From: JAFGHJ01 sp964631335
GTDB lineage: Bacteria; Hydrothermota; UBA3072
Reading direction: 5' to 3'
Length of the DNA stretch: 13,686 nucleotides
NCBI GenBank assembly: GCA_964631335.1
Contig: CAZVXD010000050.1
Location: 1-13,686, forward strand
Under the pieces are notes generated by a model. The model had not been told where the DNA came from. It was given only the letters and a program-made list of their open reading frames with translations, and ran no database searches. The position numbers and the translations under genes are program-made. Of the stretch, positions 1 through 6,901 are shown piece by piece (the stretch's first letter is position 1; each line of letters begins with the position of its first letter).

Positions 1-2
1 TT

Positions 3-164
3 ATTGGAGATGTTTCGGGAGTTGTTTTCCCGACAGGCGCTGTCGTTAATAAAGAAAAAAATGAACTTAGATTGTATTACGGTGCGGCCGATTCTTCAGT
101 CTGTGTCGCTTTTGCTGAAATGAATGATATTCTCGGATATTTAAAGAATTGTCCGGGCGAATAG
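3..164 (+). CDS. GH130-family glycoside phosphorylase/hydrolase, C-terminal fragment (cut by window edge)
   Basis: Reading frame 3 is open from the window edge to a TAG at 162-164 and gives the last 53 residues of a protein. Near residues 8-15 it reads VVFPTGAV, and near 22-30 it reads LRLYYGAAD, followed by a VCVAFAEMNDIL tail. This pattern (hydrophobic-FP-GAVV, a charged turn, then LYYGAAD and a final helix) is the last blade and C-terminus of the five-bladed propeller of GH130 beta-mannoside or mannooligosaccharide phosphorylases and relatives. Such enzymes phosphorolyse or hydrolyse beta-mannosides. The catalytic centre lies outside the window, so the substrate and the phosphorylase-versus-hydrolase question cannot be decided. 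The gene converges on metW with only about 21 nt between stops, and no hairpin terminator is evident in that gap. Confidence 0.75.
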   Translation: MGDVSGVVFPTGAVVNKEKNELRLYYGAADSSVCVAFAEMNDILGYLKNCPGE

Positions 165-185
165 AATTACTTTTATATAGAGCTT

Positions 186-785
186 TTATTCTTTCGATAT
201 CATAAAGATACCTACAAGAGCTAAGAAATTCGGAAGAAGATAAGTTTTTCTTTTTGTTCCTAAATATGTTCTTTTCTCTATTTTTATTTTTCTTTCTCTG
301 CAATATTCGATGAAATCAGAAAGACTCAAAAAGTGAAGGTTTGGTGTGTTATACCAGGCATATGGTAGGGAAGGGGTTACGGGTGTTTTTCCTTTCAAAA
401 AAATCTGGAGTCTTGCTCTGAAATGAGCAAAATTAGAAAAACTTATTATTACCTTTTTCCCGACCCTGAGAGCGTCCTGTATTACCCTATCGGGTTTTTT
501 TACTACTTCCGAAAGGCTTTGCTGTAGAACTATATAATCGAATGATTTGTCTTTGTATTCAGACAGACCGTAGTCTATATCTTCATGTAGAACAGAAACT
601 CCTTTTTCAACGCATTTGTATATTTTCTTTTCGTCTATTTCTATCCCCTGCGCTTTTATATTTTTGTTTTTGACCAGACGATAAAGAAGTTCACAATCTC
701 CGCAGCCGAGATCCAGAACGGAAGAGCCTGCTTTAATATAATCACATATTGTCTGAAATTCTATCTCTCTTATATAGCGGAGCAT
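186..785 (-). CDS. metW: MetW, methyltransferase-fold methionine biosynthesis protein
   Basis: The 199-residue protein has a class I SAM-dependent methyltransferase fold. Motif I is VLDLGCGD at residues 23-30, an acidic motif II (GIEID) lies at 47-51, and SFDYIVLQQSL at 81-91 forms the post-motif strand. The PYAWYNTPNLHFLS segment near 141-154 is characteristic of MetW and separates it from generic methyltransferases. MetW is normally paired with MetX and is needed for efficient homoserine acylation in some Proteobacteria; its own chemistry is unsettled. Length is typical for the family. It is the last gene of metY-metX-metW, starting 2 nt after the metX stop. An AGGT at the end of metX serves as a close ribosome-binding site, so translation is probably coupled to metX. 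Confidence 0.93.
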   Translation of the reverse strand: MLRYIREIEFQTICDYIKAGSSVLDLGCGDCELLYRLVKNKNIKAQGIEIDEKKIYKCVEKGVSVLHEDIDYGLSEYKDKSFDYIVLQQSLSEVVKKPDRVIQDALRVGKKVIISFSNFAHFRARLQIFLKGKTPVTPSLPYAWYNTPNLHFLSLSDFIEYCRERKIKIEKRTYLGTKRKTYLLPNFLALVGIFMISKE

Positions 786-787
786 TT

Positions 788-1915
788 TTAACCTGCCTGT
801 ACTATTTTTGCCAGGAAATGTTTTATCAATTCCGTTTCTTCTTCTATTTCCAGAAGAAAGGCATCGTGCCCGTATGTCGATTCGATTTCGCAGGACGTAG
901 TGTCTATTCCCGCCAATTTACAAGCTTTTACAATTTCTTTGGATTGATATTTCGGATAAAGCCAATCTGATTTGAAAGCTATAACCATAACCTTTGCTTT
1001 TATTCCATGTAAAAGTTCGGAGAGATTTTTGCCCTCAGAAGCATCGTAGCAGTCGATGGCTTTTGTTATATATAAATAAGAATTGGCGTCGAATCTTTCT
1101 ACAAAGGAACTGCCTCTATAGTGAAGATAATTTTCAATCTCGAAACCGGTGTTGAATTTATGCCTTTCCTTTACATTTCGGATTCTCCTGCCGAATTTTT
1201 CCATCATAGATTTATCGCTCATATATGTTATATGCCCGACCATCCGCGCCAGAGCCAGTCCCCGTGCCGGTATTTCTTTTCCGTAGTAGTTTCCATCATT
1301 CCACGCGGGATCGGAAATTATCGATAATCTTCCGACTTCGTCGAAGGCAATCTGCTGCGGTGAGTGTTTTATCGCTGAAGCTATTATTATCGCGCTTTTT
1401 ATTTTTTCGGGATGTTTTGTGAGCCAGGACAATGCCTGCATGCCTCCCATTGAACCGCCGACGACTGTAAGCAGTTTTTTTATTTCTAAATGATCGAGAA
1501 GTTTGATCTGCAAGTTTACCATATCGTTTATGCTTACAAGAGGGAAATCTAAACCATAGGGTTTGCCAGTTTTAGGATTTTCCGAAGAAGGTCCAGTTGT
1601 TCCGCCGCAACCTCCCAGAACGTTGGAACAGATTATGTAGTATTTATCTGTATCGAATGCTTTGCCAGGTCCTATCATACTATCCCACCATCCCGGTTTT
1701 TCATCTCCCTTATGATATCCCGCCGCGTGAGCGTCGCCTGAGAATGCGTGAGTTATAAGTACAGCATTCGTTTTTTCTTTATTAGGCTCTCCATAAGTTT
1801 CATAGGCGACCGTAATGGGGCCTAATTTCTCTCCGCTTTCCAGTTCCAGTTCGTGTGGCGGCTCCGCGGTGATAAAATATTTGGTTTCTGCTATTCCCAG
1901 ATTTTTTTCGCTCAT
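788..1915 (-). CDS. metX: Homoserine O-acetyltransferase (MetX, alpha/beta-hydrolase family)
   Basis: This 375-residue cytoplasmic enzyme transfers an acyl group, usually acetyl from acetyl-CoA, to the hydroxyl of L-homoserine, activating it for sulfur incorporation. The alpha/beta-hydrolase triad is visible: nucleophile Ser155 in GGSMGG (153-158), Asp317 in KSDWLYP, and His350 in YGHDAFL. The family signature NVLGGCGGTTGPSS sits at 98-111, and the oxyanion-region motif THAFSGDAHAAG at 55-66. Length is normal. Some MetX proteins use succinyl-CoA; adjacency to an O-acetylhomoserine sulfhydrylase favours acetyl here, which is inference. The start lies 7 nt after the metY stop in an A-rich spacer without a strong Shine-Dalgarno, suggesting coupled translation. 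Confidence 0.95.
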   Translation of the reverse strand: MSEKNLGIAETKYFITAEPPHELELESGEKLGPITVAYETYGEPNKEKTNAVLITHAFSGDAHAAGYHKGDEKPGWWDSMIGPGKAFDTDKYYIICSNVLGGCGGTTGPSSENPKTGKPYGLDFPLVSINDMVNLQIKLLDHLEIKKLLTVVGGSMGGMQALSWLTKHPEKIKSAIIIASAIKHSPQQIAFDEVGRLSIISDPAWNDGNYYGKEIPARGLALARMVGHITYMSDKSMMEKFGRRIRNVKERHKFNTGFEIENYLHYRGSSFVERFDANSYLYITKAIDCYDASEGKNLSELLHGIKAKVMVIAFKSDWLYPKYQSKEIVKACKLAGIDTTSCEIESTYGHDAFLLEIEEETELIKHFLAKIVQAG

Positions 1916-1922
1916 TTTTTTC

Positions 1923-3257
1923 TTATTTTACGGCTTTTTTTAAAGCTTGATCTATGTCTTCTTTTATATCTTCTATATTTTCAAGCCCGATTGAAAGTCG
2001 AATATAATCTTCTGTTACTCCGGTTTCTTTTCGTTCCTCTTTTGTGAGCTGTTGATGAGTGGTTGAGGCGGGATGAATTACAAGACTTTTGGCGTCCCCG
2101 ATATTGGCAAGGTGAGAAAGCAGTTTGACGGATTCGATAAATTTCTTTCCCGCTTTAAGATCTCCTTTTATTCCAAAACCCACAAGACCGCCATATTTGT
2201 TTTTCAAGTATTTTTTCGCCGTTTTATGACTGGGATGCTCGGGTAAACCGGGATAATTGACCCAGTTGACATCCTTATGTTTTTTTAAAAATTTTGCTAC
2301 CGCAAGAGCGTTTTCGCAGTGTCTTTCAATTCTCAGGTGAAGCGTTTCGAGACCCTGAAGGAAAAGGAAAGCGTTGAAAGGACTTAAACACGCTCCGAAA
2401 TCTCTCAGCATATGACTGCGTATTTTGTTAATAAAGGCTGCGTTACCGTATTCTTTCCAGTAGCTTATTCCATGATAGCTGGGGTCGGGGTCTACAAGTT
2501 CAGGAAATTTACCGTTATTCCATTTGAAATTTCCGGAATCGACTATTACTCCGCCAATGGAAGTTCCGTGTCCTCCGATCCATTTTGTGGCGGATTGAAT
2601 TATTATGTCAGCTCCGTATTCTATAGGGCGTACAATACCCACTCCTACCGTATTATCCACCACGAGAGGTATCCCTGCTTTATGTGCTATTTTCGCGATC
2701 TTATCAAAATCAGGAACGTCGAGTTTCGGGTTTCCTATAGTTTCGATGTATATTATTCTTGTTTTTTCAGTTATCGCGTTTTTGAATTCTGCGGGGTTTG
2801 AAGAATTTACGAAAGTCGTTGTTCTACCGAGTTTTGGCAGCGAATGATTGAGTAGTTGGTAGGTTCCTCCGTAAAGATTATTTCCCGCTACAATTTCGTC
2901 GCCTAATCGTGTTATTCCTAAAAGAGTGAGTGTTTCCGCAGCCATTCCGGAAGATACAGCAACAGCTCCTATTCCGCCTTCTATATCTGTTATTCTTTTT
3001 TCGAAGGTTTCGATTGTAGGGTTAGAAATTCGAGAATATATATGCCCGTCTTCTTTCAGAGAGAAGAGATCCGCTGCGTGTTTTGTATCCCTGAATACGA
3101 ACGATGTGGTCTGGTAGATCGGAACGGCTCTCGATCCAACCTCTCTATCGACTTTTTCCTGTCCCGAATGTAGATTGATTGTTTCAAATCTTTTCTTTTT
3201 TGTTTTATTTCCCTCCCTTATTTTTATATATATTAGTTTTAATCTTTTAATTAGCAA
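1923..3257 (-). CDS. metY: O-acetylhomoserine sulfhydrylase (MetY, Cys/Met metabolism PLP enzyme)
   Basis: A fold-type I PLP enzyme that makes homocysteine from O-acetylhomoserine and sulfide, using the MetX product. Visible motifs are YSRISNPTIETFEKRI at 74-89, SSGMAAETL at 102-110 (phosphate/PLP contact), DNT at 201-203 (Asp contacting the pyridine nitrogen) and the Schiff-base Lys225 in QSATKWIGGHGT. The total of 444, or about 425 from the conserved start of homology, fits MetY rather than the shorter MetB/MetZ. The start is uncertain. The annotated TTG at 3257 has GAGG 7 nt upstream and is preceded by an in-frame TGA, but adds about 20 basic residues before the usual KKRFET N-terminus. 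A stronger AAGGGAGGG (3219-3211) lies exactly where a start at codon 19 would need it, yet that codon is ACA. It heads the metYXW operon. Confidence 0.94.
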   Translation of the reverse strand: MLIKRLKLIYIKIREGNKTKKKRFETINLHSGQEKVDREVGSRAVPIYQTTSFVFRDTKHAADLFSLKEDGHIYSRISNPTIETFEKRITDIEGGIGAVAVSSGMAAETLTLLGITRLGDEIVAGNNLYGGTYQLLNHSLPKLGRTTTFVNSSNPAEFKNAITEKTRIIYIETIGNPKLDVPDFDKIAKIAHKAGIPLVVDNTVGVGIVRPIEYGADIIIQSATKWIGGHGTSIGGVIVDSGNFKWNNGKFPELVDPDPSYHGISYWKEYGNAAFINKIRSHMLRDFGACLSPFNAFLFLQGLETLHLRIERHCENALAVAKFLKKHKDVNWVNYPGLPEHPSHKTAKKYLKNKYGGLVGFGIKGDLKAGKKFIESVKLLSHLANIGDAKSLVIHPASTTHQQLTKEERKETGVTEDYIRLSIGLENIEDIKEDIDQALKKAVK

Positions 3258-3285
3258 GACCCAACCTCATATTAGTTTTGAAGAA

Positions 3286-3315
3286 ACTATAGGAATTTTG
3301 AATTTTGAGTGTTGA
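3286..3315 (-). promoter_or_regulatory. Weak candidate promoter for metY-metX-metW
   Basis: On the minus strand TCAACA (3315-3310) is followed after 18 nt by TATAGT (3291-3286). This would start transcription near 3279, about 22 nt before the TTG start of metY. The -10 matches five of six consensus bases and the -35 four of six. The surrounding sequence is AT-rich and repetitive, so a chance match is quite possible. No SAM or S-box type riboswitch is recognisable in the leader. Confidence 0.25.
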
Positions 3316-3360
3316 ATTTTAAATCTTTTATTTTTCCTAAAACCTAAAACCAAAAACCTA
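3293..3360. repeat. Degenerate AT-rich composite intergenic repeat (left copy)
   Basis: The divergent intergenic region contains tandem variants of GAATTTT/GAATTTTGAG (3293-3325), followed by tandem CCTAAAA-like units (3336-3360). A similar arrangement, GAGTTTT/AATTTTGAA units then CTAAACC, is found in the same orientation at 6098-6150, on the other side of the TIGR03546-TIGR03545 pair. There is no coding potential. Function is unknown; it may be neutral low-complexity intergenic sequence of the kind seen in some uncultured bacterial genomes. Confidence 0.55.
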
Positions 3361-3396
3361 AGATATAATACCTATTTTCTACGCATTATCGGTATC

Positions 3397-3424
3397 TTGA
3401 CAACAATATGGAAATATATACAAT
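3397..3424 (+). promoter_or_regulatory. Strong sigma70-type promoter for the TIGR03546-TIGR03545 operon
   Basis: A perfect -35 TTGACA (3397-3402) is separated by 16 nt from the -10 TACAAT (3419-3424, five of six consensus bases). The predicted start near 3431 leaves a leader of about 17 nt before the ATG at 3448. Within that leader GAAGG (3432-3436) is the Shine-Dalgarno, about 11 nt from the start. This is one of the two best promoter matches in the window. Confidence 0.7.
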
Positions 3425-3447
3425 AATAAATGAAGGTTTTTTTATAA

Positions 3448-3987
3448 ATGATTATAAGTTGGATTGCCAAAGTTTTTGTAGCTATAAACTCCAATAAGAG
3501 GACGTCGGAGATAGCCTGGGCTATCTCGGTTGCTTTTATTCTCGCTTTAATCCCCAAGGGGAACCTTCTCTGGATTGCTCTTTTTGTTCTTACTTTCTTC
3601 CTTAAGTTAAATCAGGCTGTGGAGATGGTTTTTATTGTTATTTTTAACTATAGTTTTAAATTTCTGGACAGAATTCTGGACAGGATAGGATACATTATAT
3701 TGACCATTCCTAACCTGGAAGACTTTTTTACAAAACTTTTTAATAATCCATTTTTTTACTTATCAAAATATTATAATTCTCTTGTGATGGGTGGATTGGT
3801 TGTAGGTCTTATTATGGCTTTTCCGATTTATTTTTTATCCAAATTTTTGGTCGAGGTTTATCGTGATAAAATAAGAGATAAGATAGCAAGCAATAAATTT
3901 GTTAAAGCTTTTATGAAACAACCTCTTATTGTCGGTATTAAAAGAAGTTTAGGCTCGGCTGTTAGATTTTATGAGAATGTAAGGTAA
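3448..3987 (+). CDS. TIGR03546 family membrane protein (partner of TIGR03545)
   Basis: A 179-residue integral membrane protein of unknown function. Hydrophobic segments lie at roughly residues 26-50, 57-70 and 111-136, separated by a hydrophilic region (87-110) and followed by a basic amphipathic C-terminal tail. The motif ALIPKGNLLW (33-42), the following FFLKLNQ (50-56) and the later SLVMGGLVVG (111-120) match the TIGR03546 pattern as I know it. The family resembles DUF2062-type small membrane proteins and is typically encoded beside TIGR03545 in diderm bacteria. The start is supported by GAAGG upstream and a strong promoter. It is separated by only 6 nt from the next gene, so the two form one operon. 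A role as an inner-membrane partner of the downstream AsmA-like protein is inference; no enzymatic motif is visible. Confidence 0.82.
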   Translation: MIISWIAKVFVAINSNKRTSEIAWAISVAFILALIPKGNLLWIALFVLTFFLKLNQAVEMVFIVIFNYSFKFLDRILDRIGYIILTIPNLEDFFTKLFNNPFFYLSKYYNSLVMGGLVVGLIMAFPIYFLSKFLVEVYRDKIRDKIASNKFVKAFMKQPLIVGIKRSLGSAVRFYENVR

Positions 3988-3993
3988 GCGATA

Positions 3994-6063
3994 ATGGCTA
4001 ATTTAAAGGGAATACCAAAGTTATTTAAACGAAAATTTACTGAAAATGAATTCAATAAGAAAATTCTCCGTAAACTCTATATACACGAATACAAAAATTA
4101 TATCAACAAAGTTTTTGTTAGAGATGAAGAAGGATTTTTTAAAATAAAAGAAAATCTTACAAAGAAAGATATTAAAAAGCTGAAACTTATAGCAAAGAGC
4201 GTTAAAAGCAACACGGGTTTTGTTTTAAGAGGCAAATTGGCACTAATTGGTATTCTGCTCGGTGGAGTATTGGTCTTTAATATTCTGTTTATGGATAAAA
4301 TAATCGAGAGGGGGATGGAAATAGGCCTGCAGAAGATTTTCGAGGCAAAAGCTGATGTAAGAGATTTAAATTTCGAGATTTTTGATGGTCGGATTCGTTT
4401 TAAATCGCTTGAAGTCGCTAACAGCAGAAGGCCTTATCGTAATTTATTCGAACTCGGAGAGGCAGATTTACACCTGGATTTACAGCAGCTTGTCAGGAGT
4501 AAAGTTGTTATTAACAATTTGAAGTTTCAGGAAATCAGATGGGATACAGAGAGAAAAACTTCGGGCGCTTTACCGGGAAAGGAGATTGCCGAAATCGGAG
4601 AGGAAGAGGAATCGAGGTTGAAAACCTTCGCGGTGGGTTTCCTGGAAGACGCGCAGAAAGTCGCGGCCGAGATTATAAAGAATGAGATGGAAAACATTAA
4701 ATCACCCGAGCTTCTAAAGGGTTTGCCGGAGAAATATGAAAATCTGGATGGGAAATGGGAAGGCATTTTAGTTGAACAAAGAAAAAAATTAAAAAATATT
4801 CCGGAATTAATAGAACCTGTTAAGGCAATTAAATTTGATAGTATAAAGACTCTGGAAGAAGCTGTGAGCGCTTATAATGTAGTCGATGAGGCTTATAAAA
4901 AACTTAAAGCCACCGAGGAAGGTTTTGTACAATCCTTTGATAAGTTTAAGTCGGATTTGAGCATGGCCATCGAAGATAAGAAAAAAGTAGAAAATACAAT
5001 AAAGTCAGATTATGAACATCTTTCGTCTTTTATAAAATCGCCGGAAAAAAGGGGAGAGATAGGTAGCGCTATTTTAGACCATTACGTAGAAAAGTACCTT
5101 GGTGAAATATATGAAAGGTTCAAAATGTGGAATTATTATTTGGAGAAGTTGCGACCAATGATAAGAAGAAGAGAAGGCAGGGAATTGGTACTGCGGCATC
5201 ACGGTCGTGATGTTACTTTTCCAAGCGTTCAGATTCCGAGATTCTGGCTTAAAAATGTGGATGTTTCATTGGGCAGTATAGCGGAGCGAGATCTTTATGG
5301 TGTTAAAGCGGCAGATATAACCAGTAATCAAAACCTTATAAACAGCCCGACCACTTTTTCTATAGCAAGAATTAAAGGTCTGGAAGAGATTAGATGGAGC
5401 GGTTTAATAGATAGAAGAGAAGAGAGGGATAAATCGGCGGTTTTTGATTTTAAAGCTGAGAATTTTACTTTTGTTTTAGGTGAAGGAATTAAAGCGCTTA
5501 AAGTAAATGAAGCAAAAGGTTTTTATAATCTCGACGGACAGATTTCGTTTGATGAGTTGAATAGAGCGGGGGGAACTCTGTCTTTGCATCTTTTTGATAT
5601 TGGGTTGGACTTGAGCGATAAAGATGATAGGATTGCTGTAAATGTTAAAAAGGTTCTTTCCCGAAACCCTGTCGATATCCAGGTTTCTTATAACGTTTCC
5701 GAAGACGGGAAATATAGTTTCGAGATAAAAAGTAATTTAGATGAACTAATCTCCGGAATTATTGGCGGACTTGTAACGGAATGGGTCGATGAGACGAAAG
5801 CAAAACTTCATACGGAATTGAATAATGTAATTAGATCCAGGTTGAACGAATATGAAGAAAATTATAAGGATTTTATTTCCTTAGAAGATGATCTCGAAGG
5901 GGATCTTTTAGATATAAAAACTTATGAGCAATTGGTTGAAAAGAAAAAAGAAGAATTAGAGTCCAGGGTAGAAGAAAAGAAAGCTGAAGTAAAGGTAAAG
6001 ATAGAAGACAAGGCAAAGGAAGAGTTGGAAAAAATCAAGGACAAAATTAAAGTTCCATTCTGA
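3994..6063 (+). CDS. TIGR03545 family AsmA-like envelope protein
   Basis: A 689-residue protein of uncharacterised function. It has a basic N-terminal segment (1-80), one transmembrane helix at about 82-101, and a large hydrophilic remainder predicted to be periplasmic. Residues 103-190 carry the TIGR03545/AsmA-like pattern: IERGMEIGLQKIF, then alternating strands with a GRIRFKSLEV turn (132-141), a leucine-rich segment ending LVRSKVVI (166-173) and the hallmark RKTSGAL (187-193). A Lys/Glu-rich helical region spans about 205-370, a beta-rich segment about 400-590, and a strongly charged coiled coil about 595-689. AsmA-family members such as TamB and YhdP act in inner-to-outer membrane lipid transport; a similar job here is inference. 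AAGG at 3981-3984 lies 9 nt before the ATG. Confidence 0.83.
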   Translation: MANLKGIPKLFKRKFTENEFNKKILRKLYIHEYKNYINKVFVRDEEGFFKIKENLTKKDIKKLKLIAKSVKSNTGFVLRGKLALIGILLGGVLVFNILFMDKIIERGMEIGLQKIFEAKADVRDLNFEIFDGRIRFKSLEVANSRRPYRNLFELGEADLHLDLQQLVRSKVVINNLKFQEIRWDTERKTSGALPGKEIAEIGEEEESRLKTFAVGFLEDAQKVAAEIIKNEMENIKSPELLKGLPEKYENLDGKWEGILVEQRKKLKNIPELIEPVKAIKFDSIKTLEEAVSAYNVVDEAYKKLKATEEGFVQSFDKFKSDLSMAIEDKKKVENTIKSDYEHLSSFIKSPEKRGEIGSAILDHYVEKYLGEIYERFKMWNYYLEKLRPMIRRREGRELVLRHHGRDVTFPSVQIPRFWLKNVDVSLGSIAERDLYGVKAADITSNQNLINSPTTFSIARIKGLEEIRWSGLIDRREERDKSAVFDFKAENFTFVLGEGIKALKVNEAKGFYNLDGQISFDELNRAGGTLSLHLFDIGLDLSDKDDRIAVNVKKVLSRNPVDIQVSYNVSEDGKYSFEIKSNLDELISGIIGGLVTEWVDETKAKLHTELNNVIRSRLNEYEENYKDFISLEDDLEGDLLDIKTYEQLVEKKKEELESRVEEKKAEVKVKIEDKAKEELEKIKDKIKVPF

Positions 6064-6220
6064 GCTTAATCTATTGTAGCCGCGAAGATGCCATATTAAT
6101 TTTGAGTTTTAAGTTTTAAATTTTGAATTAACTTTGAAACACTAAACCTTTAATCTGGCGGAATGTTAGTTTGTTTTTTGTTGTCACTACTAACTACTAT
6201 CTACTCCCCGCTCCCTATTT
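6064..6220. other. Convergent intergenic region without a recognisable gene
   Basis: The 157 nt between the stops of the TIGR03545 gene (+) and yggS (-) contain the right-hand AT-rich composite repeat, a GTTAGT/ACTAAC inverted pair (6165-6170 with 6189-6194, 18-nt loop) and an ACTA-rich simple repeat (about 6185-6205). No G/C-rich stem followed by a T-tract is visible on either strand. Intrinsic termination is therefore not evident for either converging operon. Confidence 0.6.
6098..6155. repeat. Degenerate AT-rich composite intergenic repeat (right copy)
   Basis: Units of the GAGTTTT/AAGTTTT/AATTTTGAATT type (6098-6130) are followed by a CACTAAACC-like unit (6138-6148). The unit types and their order match those at 3293-3360. 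The copies are too diverged to be recent duplicates. Confidence 0.45.
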
Positions 6221-6901
6221 CTACTTCCTTTCGCCGAATATCAAAGAACCAATCCTTACCATGTTCGCGCCTTCTTCTATAGCCACTTTGTAAGAATTGC
6301 TCATTCCCATAGAAAGAATTTGCATTTTTGAGTTGATTGTGTTAACGTCTTTCATTTTTTCAAATATTTTTCTTGTTAATGTAAAAAATTTTCTGGCATT
6401 TTCAGGATTGCCCGTGGCGGGTCCCATGGTCATTAATCCCCTGATTTCTATATGTTTTAAATCTTCCATTTGAACCAATGCTTCTTTTACTTTTTTTATA
6501 ACCGGCATGAAACCTGTTTTTTCTTCTTCTTTTCCGCTATTTATTTCTAATAGAACAGGGATAAATATCTTTCCCGCGTTTTCGACCCTTTTGTCTATTT
6601 CAATTGCTTTTTTTACTGAGTCTACGGTTTGAATTAAATCGAAAATCTGAATCGCTTTATTTATTTTGTTGCTCTGGAGATGACCTATTAAATGCCATTT
6701 TAGTTTTATAGATATATCACCTAATTTTTCATATTTCTCGAAAGCTTCAGGGTAAGCGTAATTCTCTCCTATGTGTTCAGCTCCCGATTCTATCACTTCG
6801 GTTACTTCATTAATGCTTCTTGTTTTTGTTGCTGCCACTATTGTTACGTCGTCTTTTATGGAATCTCGTAATCTTTTATAATTGTCACTTATTTTTCCCA
6901 T
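6221..6901 (-). CDS. yggS: YggS/PLPBP-type pyridoxal phosphate homeostasis protein
   Basis: A 226-residue cytoplasmic PLP-binding protein with the alanine-racemase N-terminal-like (fold type III) barrel and no second domain. The PLP lysine is Lys26 in IVAATKTRS. Further family motifs are IGENYAYP at 44-51, KWHLIGHLQSNK at 68-79, RGLMTMGP at 154-161, LSMGMSNSY at 196-204 and the C-terminal MVRIGSLIFGER. YggS/PLPBP proteins buffer and deliver PLP and are not known to catalyse turnover; loss disturbs B6 and amino-acid balance. It is the last gene of the seven-gene operon. Its ATG lies inside the end of the radical SAM gene (17 nt overlap), with AAGGA about 9 nt upstream, so it has a proper ribosome-binding site. 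Confidence 0.95.
   Translation of the reverse strand: MGKISDNYKRLRDSIKDDVTIVAATKTRSINEVTEVIESGAEHIGENYAYPEAFEKYEKLGDISIKLKWHLIGHLQSNKINKAIQIFDLIQTVDSVKKAIEIDKRVENAGKIFIPVLLEINSGKEEEKTGFMPVIKKVKEALVQMEDLKHIEIRGLMTMGPATGNPENARKFFTLTRKIFEKMKDVNTINSKMQILSMGMSNSYKVAIEEGANMVRIGSLIFGERK

Noticed and set aside
67..303. A 78-residue Lys/Arg/Asn-rich + or antisense frame over the GH130 and metW ends
   Set aside because: It overlaps both the recognisable GH130 tail and the metW C-terminus and shows only low-complexity charged sequence.
2412..2801. A 129-residue open frame on the + strand within metY
   Set aside because: It is antisense to strongly conserved metY sequence including the PLP lysine, and has a tyrosine/serine-rich composition with no family resemblance.
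3293..3360. A short CRISPR-like or direct-repeat array
   Set aside because: Units are 7-14 nt, degenerate and contiguous, with no unique spacers of constant length and no cas genes.
3258..3447. A SAM-sensing riboswitch in front of metY
   Set aside because: The leader is AT-rich and repetitive, with no SAM-I, SAM-II or SAM-IV core motifs or paired helices that I could recognise.
6165..6194. A bidirectional intrinsic terminator between the converging operons
   Set aside because: The GTTAGT/ACTAAC stem is only 6 bp, AT-rich with an 18-nt loop, and lacks a proper adjacent T-tract on either strand.
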